This document shows positions 11,365 to 21,537 of a stretch of 64,000 bases of DNA, in pieces; positions within the stretch are counted from its first letter, which is position 1; every line of letters starts with the position of its first letter. Below the pieces are notes generated by a model. It did no database searches. It worked only from the letters and a program-made list of their open reading frames with translations, and had not been told where the DNA came from. The position numbers and the translations under genes are program-made. This DNA comes from Heliocidaris erythrogramma (taxonomy: Eukaryota > Echinodermata > Echinoidea > Camarodonta > Echinometridae), in the NCBI GenBank assembly GCA_025617745.1, contig CM046861.1:18821563-18885562 (forward strand), read 5' to 3'.

Positions 11365-11456
11365 ATAATAGGTAGGTATATATGATTTATTGCAGTAAAT
11401 TTGTAAAATCAGCACTGATTTTCTTATTTACTATATAAATCTATATACCTACCTAT
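11365..11456 (+). repeat. Internal complementary region of DIRS element A
   Basis: It reads as the reverse complement of the left end (GGCATAATAGGTAGGTATAT through TTGCAGTAAAT) followed directly by the reverse complement of the right end (TTGTAAAATCAGCACTGATT through ATATACCTACCTAT). That is the complement of the joined circle ends, the template proposed for completing DIRS cDNA. Confidence 0.85.
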
Positions 11457-11651
11457 GACCCTCCCTCCTTCCCCGCTCCTTGTAAGCAACATGTTTCTTC
11501 TTGGGGTTGCCCGCAAAAGAGGAAGATGGCCGTAGCGTATTGACGCGCGTGAGTGGCGAAGGGGACAATAGGATTACGGGGGGTGCGCACAATATTGTGA
11601 CACATGTGTGATAATTCTCGAAGGGGTCCCGTAGTCAAGACTACAGGCATA
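11457..11651 (+). repeat. Right terminal segment of element A (inverted orientation)
   Basis: It begins GACCCTCCCTCCTTCCCCGC and ends with the inverted copy of the left terminus (GGGGTCCCGTAGTCAAGACT). It lies between inverted copies of the ATAGGTAGGTATATAG block. Element B has the homologous segment flipped. Confidence 0.8.
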
Positions 11652-11745
11652 ATAGGTAGGTAATAATAATAAATAGCATTTAAGCACGCCTGCTCTCTAG
11701 TTACCTATTCAGAGGCGCGGAGGGATACAAGGAACGGAAGCTAAT

Positions 11746-14700
11746 TTACTTAAAGTAGGATGTGAAAAGGTATGTCTTAAGACCACGTTTGAATGATTCT
11801 AAGGAAGTAGCATTACGTATATTACTAGGAAGTGTATTCCACAGTAGAGGAGAATTAGCAGCAAAAGCCTTTTCACCAAAAGAACATTTTACTCTATGAG
11901 GAGTTAGCATTCCTGTACCCGAGGATCGCAGATTTCTAGAAGGAACATAGTCTGAAATGAGATCACGTAAATATGAAGGAGAAAAACCATTGATAACTTT
12001 CCATGTGAGCATGAGAATTTTGAATTTTATACGTTCAGTAAGAGGCAACCAATGAAGTTCTTTCAAAATGGGAGTAATGTGTGTGAATTTGGATGTTTTA
12101 CTGATAACTCGGGCGGCAGCATTTTGCACTCTTTGTAATTTAAGTATCTGATTACCATTGGCATTGAACAAGAGAGCATTCCCATAATCTAAGCGGGAAA
12201 CGATGTATGAATGAATGACTGAAGAAGTAACTTTCTTGGACATGGATTTCCTTACAATATTTAAACTGCGAATTTGATAGAACAAATTCCTACAAGTTAC
12301 ATTCACATGAGAAGTCATTGACATTTCTGAGTCAAATTGAACCCCAAGATTACGTACATTAGACTTTGCACAAGCAACAAAATCGCCAATCTGTATAGAG
12401 CTGCACTGTATTTTTGAGAATTGCTTGCGAGATGCGATGATCAAGAATTCACTTTTATTGTCATTCAATTGCAGTTTGTTACAGATCATCCAAGCTTTCA
12501 TTTCAGAAATACAGGCTTCCATACGTAATTTTATGTGTATCTCATTTAGAGGATCAGAAGGATTAAATGAAGTATACAGCTGTATATCGTCAGCATAAAG
12601 ATGAACATCAATACCATGGGATCTAGCAATATTGGCAAGCGGAGTTATGTACAAACTAAAAAACGATGGACCCAGCACTGAACCCTGGGGCACTCCATAT
12701 TTTAAAGTATGAACAGAAGACAACAAATTTTGAATTTTGACTTTCTGTGATCTGGAATTGAGATAAGAATGGATCCATGACAGTGCAGCACCTCTTATGC
12801 CACGTTCTCTGAAGCGATCAACCATGATATCAAGGTCTATCGTGTCAAACGCCGCGCTTAGGTCAAGCAGTACAAGAAAAACAGCCCTCTTGGAATCAAG
12901 TGCCAGAAGAATATCACTGTGGACTTTAACAAGAGCTGTCTCTGTGCCGTGATGTTTCTTGTATGCCGATTGAAGAGGTTCTGTTAAACTGTACTCATCC
13001 AAGTACTCCTGTAGTTGATTCATCACAACCCTCTCAAGAACTTTGGAGACAAACTGAAGGTTGGAAACGGGTCTGTAATTCTGGAGAACTTCTTTATCCA
13101 GATTTGGCTTTTTTAAGAGTGGAATAACAACAGCTTGCTTAAAAGAATTGGGGAAAGTACCATCCTCAAGAGACTTATTGACAATCAATGTAATACACGG
13201 AAGGATAACATTCACATGCTTCTTCAACAGCCATGTTGGAATAGGATCACTTGCACAGGAAGTTGGAGGTGAAGTGAAAATTATCTTACGAATTTGACTC
13301 TCGTTAACTGGTTCAAAGCAATCCAATGAAGGTGAATTTTCATCAACTGTTTTATGATGAAAGCTGCTACTCATCTGAACTTGTTGTAAGTCAAATTGGG
13401 GTGGAGCTGTATGTATTCTCTCACGAATATCGGTGACCTTCTTTATGAAGAACTCATTAAACATCTCAGGAAGGTCATTGATACGAGGACGAGATGGTAT
13501 GATAGTTCGTTTATCTCGGTGAAGCAAAGAGTTTACAACTTTGTACACTTCTCTCTGATTGGTACAATCTGAAAGTAGATCTTCGAAGTGTTTACACTTG
13601 GCTTCTTTGATTAGATTCAACACTGTCAAACGCTGAGAAACGAATATTTCTCTATGAACTGTGAGCTTAGACTTTCGCCACTTCGTTTCTACTTGTCGTA
13701 GCAGTCTTTTGGCTTCAGCAATCTTGTGTGAGAACCAAGGATTGGAGACGCGGTCTATAGCGACACAAGTTTTCAGTGGAGCATGATCATCTAGGACTTT
13801 AGTCAATGATATCCTGTACTGTTCACAAAGTTCTTCAAGATTTGTTGATGGGTTCAGGACTAAATCTGAGGACCTCACAGCATCGTTGAAAGAATCATGG
13901 TTGATAGATTTCAACTTCCTGTAGGTAAATTCCTTTCGACTTGCAGAAGGTTTACCGACATTCAAGATGCAATGTAGAGCAGCGTGGTCACTGAGAAATG
14001 TAGAAATGCCCACTGACTTGACAATGTCATCACCATCTCTAGTGATCACAAAGTCCAATATGTGACCATTAATGTGGGTTACATCATTGACATGCTGAAG
14101 AAGACCAAACGAATTAAGAGTATCTGCAAATCGAAGATAATCTACGTTGGTCTCATCATCCCAATGGATATTGAAATCTCCAACTATCAGAAGTCTGTGC
14201 GGTGAGACACAAACAGTAGCTAATAAATCATTAAAATCCTGGCAAAAGACTGCAATGGTGCTCCTGTTCTTCTGACTGTAAGGTGGCCTATAGATGATAA
14301 GAAGCTTGACTGGGATACGGAAACTGTCGCTGGGCAGAACGTCACAATCAAAGTATTCAAAGCTATCATACTTCGATAACTTTGAAGGAACAAGTTTAAG
14401 TGACTTCCGATACAGAATACCAACTCCACCACCCTTGCGATTGTCACGTGGGATGTGTTTGAATTCGAAGCCTGGAAGGGTCAAGTCTCCAATCGCCATC
14501 TCATGTTTAGCACATGATGAGAGCCAGGTCTCGGTCAAGCAAATAATATCTAGGTCATTTTCCGCGAAGTGATCGGTTAATAAATCAGTTTTGTTGCAGA
14601 CCGACTGGGCATTAATAACACCCAGTTTACAGTTGAATTTGGGAATACGCGAAGAAGAGGTTGCTGAATCCGAAGTAGGCCTACTGTGGATATATTGAGG

Positions 14701-15171
14701 ATGGTCATTGTTGTGATTCCTCCTGTTAAAGCCTCCTCTTGTCCCTCTTTTCGTAGGATTTTTGGCGTTGATTCCCAAAGATTTGATAGTGGCCCAAACA
14801 TTATTGCGAAGGTGATGGTTGCAATTATAGGCCAAAAGTACATCTCTTGTATAGCAAATTCGGGGCTGGGAGAGCGTGGGATTGTCTGGACAAGTCTGAA
14901 CAGTTGTCACTGGGTCGTGTGAAACAGATTTGTTTGGTCCTGGGTTTGACTCAATGTCGCCTGATGTGAGAAGCAAAGTACGAAAACTTGCTGATGTGTT
15001 CCAATAATAGGCTACTCTCCTTCCAACAAGTTTAAAACGAGACTTATTGAATAGTTCATGATGAAAAGTGGTGTAATCGATTGCATACTGTTCCTCTGTG
15101 GAATCACTGATGCTTGCTATCAGACAACATAAAACAAGTAAGCCGAGTAGACTCAAAGTTCCCATGTCCAA
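11746..15171 (-). CDS. LINE polyprotein: signal peptide, 2A, AP endonuclease, reverse transcriptase
   Basis: An intact 1141-residue protein. Residues 1-22 form a signal-peptide-like hydrophobic segment (GTLSLLGLLVLCCLIAS). Residues 71-79 are GDIESNPGP, a canonical 2A ribosome-skipping motif (DxExNPGP) preceded by RTLLLTS; skipping would occur between G78 and P79. Then comes an AP-type endonuclease (LGVINAQSVCNKTD, CLTETWLS, IVGDFNIHWD, LSDHAALHC). The reverse transcriptase has RPVSNLQFVSKVLE, LLDLSAAFDTID, YGVPQGSVLGP and the YADDIQLY active site, followed by a thumb with SRLDYGNAL and LHWLPL. The endonuclease nicks target DNA and RT primes there. 2A motifs next to N-terminal signals are known in sea urchin LINEs and NLR proteins (from memory). 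Start chosen at the first ATG, just before the signal-like segment. Confidence 0.93.
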   Translation of the reverse strand: MDMGTLSLLGLLVLCCLIASISDSTEEQYAIDYTTFHHELFNKSRFKLVGRRVAYYWNTSASFRTLLLTSGDIESNPGPNKSVSHDPVTTVQTCPDNPTLSQPRICYTRDVLLAYNCNHHLRNNVWATIKSLGINAKNPTKRGTRGGFNRRNHNNDHPQYIHSRPTSDSATSSSRIPKFNCKLGVINAQSVCNKTDLLTDHFAENDLDIICLTETWLSSCAKHEMAIGDLTLPGFEFKHIPRDNRKGGGVGILYRKSLKLVPSKLSKYDSFEYFDCDVLPSDSFRIPVKLLIIYRPPYSQKNRSTIAVFCQDFNDLLATVCVSPHRLLIVGDFNIHWDDETNVDYLRFADTLNSFGLLQHVNDVTHINGHILDFVITRDGDDIVKSVGISTFLSDHAALHCILNVGKPSASRKEFTYRKLKSINHDSFNDAVRSSDLVLNPSTNLEELCEQYRISLTKVLDDHAPLKTCVAIDRVSNPWFSHKIAEAKRLLRQVETKWRKSKLTVHREIFVSQRLTVLNLIKEAKCKHFEDLLSDCTNQREVYKVVNSLLHRDKRTIIPSRPRINDLPEMFNEFFIKKVTDIRERIHTAPPQFDLQQVQMSSSFHHKTVDENSPSLDCFEPVNESQIRKIIFTSPPTSCASDPIPTWLLKKHVNVILPCITLIVNKSLEDGTFPNSFKQAVVIPLLKKPNLDKEVLQNYRPVSNLQFVSKVLERVVMNQLQEYLDEYSLTEPLQSAYKKHHGTETALVKVHSDILLALDSKRAVFLVLLDLSAAFDTIDLDIMVDRFRERGIRGAALSWIHSYLNSRSQKVKIQNLLSSVHTLKYGVPQGSVLGPSFFSLYITPLANIARSHGIDVHLYADDIQLYTSFNPSDPLNEIHIKLRMEACISEMKAWMICNKLQLNDNKSEFLIIASRKQFSKIQCSSIQIGDFVACAKSNVRNLGVQFDSEMSMTSHVNVTCRNLFYQIRSLNIVRKSMSKKVTSSVIHSYIVSRLDYGNALLFNANGNQILKLQRVQNAAARVISKTSKFTHITPILKELHWLPLTERIKFKILMLTWKVINGFSPSYLRDLISDYVPSRNLRSSGTGMLTPHRVKCSFGEKAFAANSPLLWNTLPSNIRNATSLESFKRGLKTYLFTSYFK

Positions 15172-15538
15172 TGCAGCAATTGAATGAAGATTAAAAGATT
15201 AACTGCTTGTGAATAGATGGCCCTGTCAAGTTGTAAAGAAGGACCAATGAAAAGCTCTTTTCATGCAGATTTCAAAGCCATGTGCACCAAGATAGCATAG
15301 GGATGGAACTATGGCTTTCCTAGTTGCACAGTCATGGAATGAGAAAAATGATATTCAAACGATGAATATCAGTAATATACTGCAGTCATTCCAGGTCTTT
15401 GCTGCACCAATCATATCCAGGATATATGATGAAGTAATAGTTAACTTTTCAGCAGTTGTCAAACTGTACAAATAGTTAAAATAAACTAGAGTTGAAAGAG
15501 GGATCCAAAGCTGCTCCTCCCTCTAGAGCGCTAAGGTG

Positions 15539-15540
<2 letters not shown>
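15172..15540 (-). other. 5' leader of the 2A LINE
   Basis: About 370 nt between the long T tract and the ORF start. No further ORF is seen, so this LINE has no separate ORF1. It probably holds the internal promoter, but no motif can be assigned. Confidence 0.4.

Positions 15541-15598
<58 letters not shown>
15541..15598 (+). repeat. A58 homopolymer at the 5' edge of the LINE
   Basis: An uninterrupted run of 58 A on plus (T58 on the LINE strand), directly abutting element A sequence at 15599. It sits at the wrong end to be the poly(A) tail of this LINE. Confidence 0.9.
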
Positions 15599-15600
<2 letters not shown>

Positions 15601-15945
15601 TATATAGATTTATATAGTAAATAAGAAAATCAGTGCTGATTTTACAATTTGGTGATATTTGAGCTTATATTCATACCTCACTTTTCACCTCTTTCGTATA
15701 GTAGCCCAGGGCATTCGCTTTGGCGTTTTGCCGGGCGCTCAGCCCTGTAACGTTTTGTTGGTGTTTCGTGTGTGTGGCTGTTGTGTGCATATACCCTTAC
15801 GAGAGTGTTCTTTTGTTCGTAGTGCGTGAATGGAATTTTCCACACATTGCGCGGGGAAATTCCATTCCGTTTCACTCTCGCTTTGTACGCCCTTTTCTTT
15901 ATAATTGTTTATTGTTGACTCTTTTATATCTCCTTACAGGTGATA

Positions 15946-18215
15946 ATGAGTTCTTTGGAGGAAGAGCAATCGAGGTCTTGGTTACCTCCAGGCTCTTCCA
16001 ATTCTTCTTCCCTCCCGTCCACTACTCTCACTTATAAGGGCGTCAGCCCAGTGAGTGTGTTGGAGACCTCTGTGTTTCGCTCGCCTTCCAGCGAGTCAAA
16101 CACGACGGTTAGGGGAGGTAAGGGCGTCAGTCCGTCTGCTCGCTCTGGTATTTTTGTACCGGGAGCGTCGAGCAAGACAGGCTGTATAGGTAAGTTAGGT
16201 GTTCATAAGTCTTCGGACCGAACACCCGTCATTAGCAATTCTAGCTCCCTCCAACTCACGACCACCGCGTCTGCAGTTGGGGGGGGGGGGCGGTAGCTAG
16301 TATTACCGGGTCCTCTCGACCCCCGACCACCGTCGGGAGCCTGGAGGGGGCATTAACTGGTAAGACCGCTAAGCGGTCAGCTAATGATGTTACTGGGTCT
16401 TGCCGACCCCCGACCACCGTCGGGGTGCCTAGCGAGATTTCACCCAGTGTTACTGGCTTCCCCCGACATCCGACCACCGTCGGTGTGTCTGGGGGAATTA
16501 CAGCCGGTAACGTAAATCCGCATCCCGCTAAGAAGACCTCCTCCTCGAGCAGGTTCTCGCAGCGGAAGACTGCTGGTTCCCGCCAGCCACTGACCAACGT
16601 CAGTGCTCCGGGTGCTATTTCCAGCAGTGCTGCAATGCAGCAGCCCGTCCACTCCCCGGCAGTCAATGCGAATCGGGGCTCTGGTCGGGGAAGCACAGTC
16701 CCTAGAGTTGCGGCCGAATTACTTCTCCCCACTGGGAGCCCGGCCCGGACAATTTCGGTAGTGAGGCTTTTATACTGCAGCCTAACACTTCCCGTGCTTC
16801 TAAACGGCCTTCTATTACGGTGGCTCACACCCCCGCTAAGAAGCCTAAAGCAAAGAAGGGTAAACCCAAGTCGGGTAAGAAGGCTCAGCCCTCTCTTCCT
16901 CCCCACTCTCAATCTGAGCTGCTCAGATTAATGAGACTCTTTGCTGAGCAGCATGGTTGGGATACTAATCCCCCGATGCTGCCGGCTACTGAGACGGGTT
17001 CTCCCCAGTCAGTTGTCACTGTGATGGAGGATGTTCCCGAGTCGGACCCCGGTGTTTTCCCGGTCTCCGATATTCATGAGAACCTGGGACAATTTTGTCC
17101 GAATGCGGTTTCTCGACCTACTCCTCCCGTGCCTGCGGCTCTCGGAGCCCCGCCGGGGGAGGAGTCTGTCACTGGTCCGTGGGCATATCCACCCCCATGG
17201 GATTTTCCCCACCGGACTACTTCTCCCGAAATTGATTCTGTCTCGCAGGTTTCTACCCCGTCTGTTTCAGAATCTCAGGCCGGCTACGACCCCCAGCCTT
17301 GTCAGGCTATGGCGGCAGATGCCAAGGCCCTGTTAGAGAAGTATATGCCAGAAATTTTCCCCCCAAGTCCAGTCGGACAGTGATCAGCCATCGCTGTTAT
17401 TCAGACAGCATGGCCCGTCTCCTGGTATTCCTCTTACAGAGGACTTCAAACAGGAGTATGGGGATAGGGAGGCACTCGCCGATGCGGGTCGGGCTACCCG
17501 ACGCCCCTTTGGTAGTGCCTTCTCTTTCTATCGGGATGATACCCAGGGCTTCTTTTCAGCCAAGGGTTTATCCCAGGAAATTATGGGTATGGGACAACGT
17601 TTGAATATCAATTTCAAGTCTCAGTCCTATAGATCTGCCGAGAAGCCCCTAGTGAACTTTGAAACCAAAGTCAGGTCGGGCTTAAGGCTTTCGGCGTACC
17701 TGGGTTCACTGTTACGCCTTCGGGCCAGATCAGTTGAACTGAATGTGACCGAGGGGGACTCCAATTTGTTGGATGAACTCCTGCTTTTGTTAGCTGGACT
17801 TCAGTGGTCTCGGCTCTCATCAGCGGCGATTGACATTACGCATCAACGCCGCAAGCTGGCGCTCTCCACACTGGGAGTGCTAGAGAAAGACATCCCGCCT
17901 CTCTTGCGGGGTATCCCTTCCTCTCATCCCAAACTCTTTGGGGGCCAGTTTAACGAGGTCTTCCTCAAAGAGATAGAGGGTCGCAAACAGGCAAAAGAGA
18001 TGGCCAGACAATTCTTGCCCACTCAGCCTGCTCGGTCCTTTCCGAAGTCTAAGTCGGTCTCGACAGGCGCTAACCGCTCAAATCGTAGAGTGACTGTGAC
18101 TATCCCTCGGGTTGAGACCCCTACCCTGAGCAACCGTGGTAGAGGCTCGGCGAGAGGAAGAGGGGGGCGTAAGACCGCCGCCAAGGGCACGGTCAGGCCC
18201 AAGTCAGCCTTTTGA
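15946..18215 (+). pseudogene. Gag-like protein of DIRS element B, several frame breaks
   Basis: The start is ATG 15946 (MSSLEEEQSRSW) after a CTTACAG acceptor. Frame 1 runs to 16296. A second frame from about 16290 to 16931 carries three RPPTTVG-like repeats and one weaker copy. A third frame from about 16720 to 17383 carries the basic KKPKAKKGKPKSGKKA cluster and the helical HSQSELLRLMRLFAEQHGW. A further frame from 17583 to 18215 ends in RGRGSARGRGGRK, the RGG tail. Homology to element A gag is clear in the basic cluster (A: AKKKAKKKAKSGK), the LRARSVELNVTEGD block and the tail. A GTAAGTT donor at 16190 matches the predicted intron donor of A and C, but the acceptor is ambiguous. A G12 run is at 16279-16290. 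Confidence 0.7.
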
Positions 18216-20163
18216 TACCTTACCCCGAGTGCTTGTGGACAGTGTAGGCGGGCGGCTCCAGAGATTCCTCCCAGTTTGGGAGGCAATCTCCGGCGACGCC
18301 TTCGTACTATCCGTCGTGCGCGACGGCTTTTACATAGATCTGATAAAGCCGATTCCAAACGGCGCCATCAGAATCCGCCCGCCTCCAATGTCAGCCCTTT
18401 TCCAGCAGCACATCTCCTCAGAGATCGCCACGCTGCTGGGAAAGGGCGCTGTAGAAAGGGCAAGAGATCATCCTCATCTCTGTCTCTCCCCAATTTTTGT
18501 CATTCCCAAGCGCTCGGGAAGTTTACGTATGATTCTAAACATGAAAAGAATCAACAGGTTTATACCTCCAGTGCATTTTCGCATGGAGACCTTGGCATCT
18601 ATTCTGCCCTTGATCAAGCGGGACGACCTTGCGATCTCCCTCGATCTCAAAGACGCGTACTTTCACATTCCCATTCACTCTCTGTCGAGAAATTTGCTGG
18701 GATTCGCGTTCCAGGGCGAAACGTTTCGATTTCGTGCCCTGCCCTTTGGGCTGAGGCCGGCCCCTCGAGCCTTTACTCGAATAGTGTCGGCCCTGGCCGC
18801 GTTTCTACGGAATCGCGGCCTCCGATTATTCGTCTATCTAGACGATTGGCTCCTAGTTGCAAACTCAGAGTCCCTCCTGTTGGATCAGTTATGCCTTTTA
18901 CTGCGACTACCGCAAGACTTAGGCTTTCTCATAAACTGGGAAAAATCGGAATTATCTCCCACACGTACCCCGGTGTACTTGGGTGCGGAGATAGATATCC
19001 CGAATCAGCTTGCCCGCCCCAGTCGGGACAGAATTCGGACTATCACCATGACCGCACGGTCATTGCGAGTAGCCCGCAGGGTCAGAGCCAGACAACAATG
19101 GCTTCAATTCCTGGGCTATCTGGCCAGTCTAGTCGACGTCTTACCAGACTGCAGGCTGTTGATGAGGCCCTTTCAGAGGCACCTCCTCAAGTTTTACAGA
19201 CCGGGCAAAGATTCTCTTTTGGGGTGGATTCCACTCCCAAGAGATATCAAGCTCCTTCTCGCCCCCTGGTCGAACAGTTCGTTTCTTGCCCAAGGCAAGC
19301 CTCTCTGTACACCTCTTCCGTCAGTTTCTCTGGCGACAGACGCCTCCCTTCTCGGTTGGGGCGGTCATTGCCGGGGCGAGATGATTTCAGGGGACTGGTC
19401 TCACTTGAGAGTTATGCCCCATATCAATGTTTTGGAAATGATGGCGGTCAGCCTGTCTCTTCATCATTTCAGGCCCGGTCTTGTTGGTCGCACTGTACTC
19501 GTTCTTACGGACAATGTCACAGTAGCTGCCTATATCAATCGCCAAGGCGGCACTCGGTCTTCCTCTCTGAACACCTTAGCTGCCCAGTTGTGGAGGTGGT
19601 GCCGGTCTATGAACATTATTCCGGTAGCCTCCTACATTCCCGGTCAGGAAAATCTGATCGCGGATTTTCTGTCGCGGGGCAAATGCCTCCCGTCAGAGTG
19701 GACTCTTCATCCGGAGGTGTTTGCTCTTCTCCAAGAGGTGTGGGCTCCTCTGGAGATCTATCTGTTCGCCTCCACCCTCAATCACCGACTCCCGAGGTAT
19801 TGCTCGCGGGTTCGGGATCAGGAGGCGTGGGCGATGGATGCCTTTTCCCTCCATTGGGGAGCTATCCGGGGGTACGCTTTTCCCCCCATTCCTCTGATCC
19901 CTCAGGTCTTGAGGAAGGTCAAGGAGGACAGGGCTTGGCTCTTGTTGATAGCCCCACATTGGCCAGCGAGACATTGGTTTCCAGACCTGCTGAGTCTCCT
20001 GGCCGGCCAGCTGTTTCCCCTTCCTCTCAGGGAGGATTTGATAATTTAACCCCTCTCGGGGATTGTTCATCAACGCCCAGCGGTCCTCCACTTGACTGCC
20101 TGGCCGTTGTTGGGGAAGACGCCAGAAACTCGGAGCTCTCCGAAAGGGCCTCCCAGTTTGTAA
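18136..20163 (+). CDS. Reverse transcriptase / RNase H polyprotein of DIRS element B
   Basis: Same architecture as element A. RT motifs SPIFVIPKRSGSLRMILN, SLDLKDAYFHIPIH, LPFGLRPAPRAFTRIVSALAA and VYLDDWLLVA are complete, including the stretch A has lost. RNase H shows LATDASLLGWGGH, LEMMAVSLSLHHF and TDNVTVAAYINRQGG. The C-terminal domain has YLFASTLNHRLPRY, AWAMDAFSLHW and IAPHWPARHWFPDL. Translation stops at a TAA (20047-20049). The homologous frame continues to a second TAA at 20161-20163 that overlaps the YR ATG as TAATG, so the early stop probably truncates about 37 residues. It overlaps gag by 80 nt at its start. Confidence 0.85.
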
Positions 20164-21157
20164 TGAGAAGCCGTAGAGACTCCACTAGAGATCTCTACAA
20201 CTCTCGTCTAGGGGCCTTCTTTTCTTGGTGCGAGATTCTTGGTGCGAGATTCAGGGTGTCTCGCCACGTGAAGCCCCTATCGGTGTTATTGCCGATTTTT
20301 TTATCTCCCTTTTCGATAAGGGTAGATCGATTTCAACCATACGTGGCTATCGTTCGGCTATTGCCGCCGTCCACGTTGGTTTTGCTGATGGTTCGGGAGT
20401 CTCCAACTCCCCTCTTTTGGCTAGGTTGACTCGCTCCTTCTCCTTGCAGCGTCCATCAACTCGTAGCCTGACTCCTTCTTGGAGTCTACCCAAGGTCCTT
20501 GACGTGCTTGCGAAGCCACCTTTTGAACCTTTGGGTAAAGCGTCCTTTCACCATTTAACGGTCAAGACGCTATTTTTAGTCGCTATTGCTTCGGCACAGA
20601 GGAGGAGTACTCTTCATGCTCTGTGTATAACACCGGGTCACATCCGTTGGGAAAACCATGGTGTGCGACTTATACCCAAGCCCTCCTTTATTGCCAAAAA
20701 TCAGACTGCTTCCTCTGGACCAGTTGAGATTTTTATTAGACCGCTGTCGGACCATTCCTCAGTGCAGGAGGATAAGGTCTGGTGTCCGGTGAGGGCCTTG
20801 AAATGGTATTTAGATAGGACTAAGACTCTTCGTAAGAGTGATCAGCTTTTTGTCATCACTCGAGAGCCCTTTTCCGCCGCTTCCAGAGAATCCATTTCTA
20901 GATGGATAGTCGAAGCGATCCAGGCAGCTGGGCCGGAGGCCCTATTGACTGATGGGAAGCCCCGTGCTCACGATACCAGGGGCATCAGTGCCTCTTGGGC
21001 TCTTTTCCAAGGGGTGCCCCTAGTGGACATTATGAGGGCAGCCTACTGGCGCTCCTCCACGTCCTTCACATCTTTTTATTTAAAAGATGTTCTGTCTGAA
21101 GAGTCTTTTTCTAACAAGACGTTGCAAGCTGCAACGTCATCCTTGGGTTCCTGTTGA
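20163..21157 (+). pseudogene. Tyrosine recombinase of DIRS element B, frameshifted by a 14-bp duplication
   Basis: ATG 20163 overlaps the RT-frame stop (TAATG). The N-terminal part MRSRRDSTRDLYNSRLGAFF is interrupted near 20225-20252, where CTTGGTGCGAGATT occurs twice in tandem. One unit, removed conceptually, returns the frame. The rest is open to 21157. Catalytic residues are visible: Arg in AQRRSTLHAL, His-x-x-Arg in AHDTRGISASW, AYWRS and the probable nucleophile Tyr in TSFYLKD. Otherwise the enzyme looks complete, at about 325 residues. Confidence 0.85.
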
Positions 21158-21204
21158 CCTTCCTCTTGGGACATGCCCCCCATTTGAATCTGTGCTGGTC
21201 TAGC

Positions 21205-21294
21205 AAATAGGTAGGTACATTTATTTATTGTAGTAAATCAGTAAAATCAGAATTGATTTTATTATTTGCTAGATAAATCTATGTACCTACCTAT
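21205..21294 (+). repeat. Internal complementary region of DIRS element B
   Basis: Reverse complement of the left end (CTAGCAAATAGGTAGGTACA through TAGTAAAT) fused to reverse complement of the right end (CAGTAAAATCAGAATTGATT through TACCTACCTAT). Positions 21239-21294 form a perfect 56-bp inverted repeat with 21482-21537. Confidence 0.85.
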
Positions 21295-21481
21295 TTGCTA
21301 GTCTTCCGACTACGCAAGCCATTCGAGTAATTAAAGTCACGACAGTGCATATACCCCCCTAGGATCACGCCTTCCTCTGTGCACGTACGCATGACGCGCG
21401 CACACAATCCTCCACTTTACGAGCAGCCTCAGACAAACTTTGACATGTTGCTAGGCAAGGAGTGGGGTAGGAGGGTGGGAC
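21295..21481 (-). repeat. Terminal segment of element B in flipped orientation between 56-bp inverted repeats
   Basis: The 187-bp segment starts TTGCTAGTCTTCCGACTACG, a direct copy of B's left end, and ends GGGGTAGGAGGGTGGGACAT. Its reverse complement aligns with the A and C segments (ACCCTCC..., CTCCTTG..., GCAACATGT landmarks). The same cassette therefore exists in both orientations in this window. Confidence 0.8.
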
Positions 21482-21537
21482 ATAGGTAGGTACATAGATT
21501 TATCTAGCAAATAATAAAATCAATTCTGATTTTACTG
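21482..21537 (+). repeat. Right terminus of element B, outer copy of the 56-bp inverted repeat
   Basis: Reads ATAGGTAGGTACATAGATTT through ATTCTGATTTTACTG. It is the exact reverse complement of 21239-21294. Confidence 0.85.

Larger units (their letters stand above)
11663..15598 (-). mobile_element. Full-length CR1/L2-type LINE with 2A peptide, inserted in element A
   Basis: The insertion splits A's right terminus between GGTAGGTA (ending 11662) and GGTATATAG (from 15599), leaving a 4-5-bp GGTA duplication. Reading on the minus strand, the 3' end is a short (TTA)n tract, typical of CR1/L2-like elements rather than poly(A). The 5' end carries an unusual T58 tract (A58 on plus, 15541-15598) and about 370 nt of leader before the single long ORF. 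The ORF is intact, so this element may be recently active. Confidence 0.85.
5552..15650 (+). mobile_element. DIRS-type retrotransposon, element A (nested in B, interrupted by a LINE)
   Basis: The left terminus ATTTACTGCAATAAATC begins at 5552. The right terminus ends near 15647 with GCTGATTTTACAA, after a LINE insertion at 11663-15598. Inverted terminal repeats of about 155 bp are visible: the TACCTACCTATTATGCC block from about 5574 to 5727 reappears inverted at about 11505-11662. The internal complementary region at 11365-11456 matches both ends joined. Genes are gag (6142-8401), RT/RNase H (8316-10331) and YR (10331-11294). Element A is very similar to element C at 29469, so the family was active recently. 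A carries a 7-codon RT deletion and a YR frameshift. Confidence 0.87.

Noticed and set aside
15541-15598. Poly(A) tail of a plus-strand retrogene
   Set aside because: No plus-strand gene or target duplication fits. The adjacent element is a minus-strand LINE whose own junctions explain the boundaries, so the tract is reported as an oddity instead.
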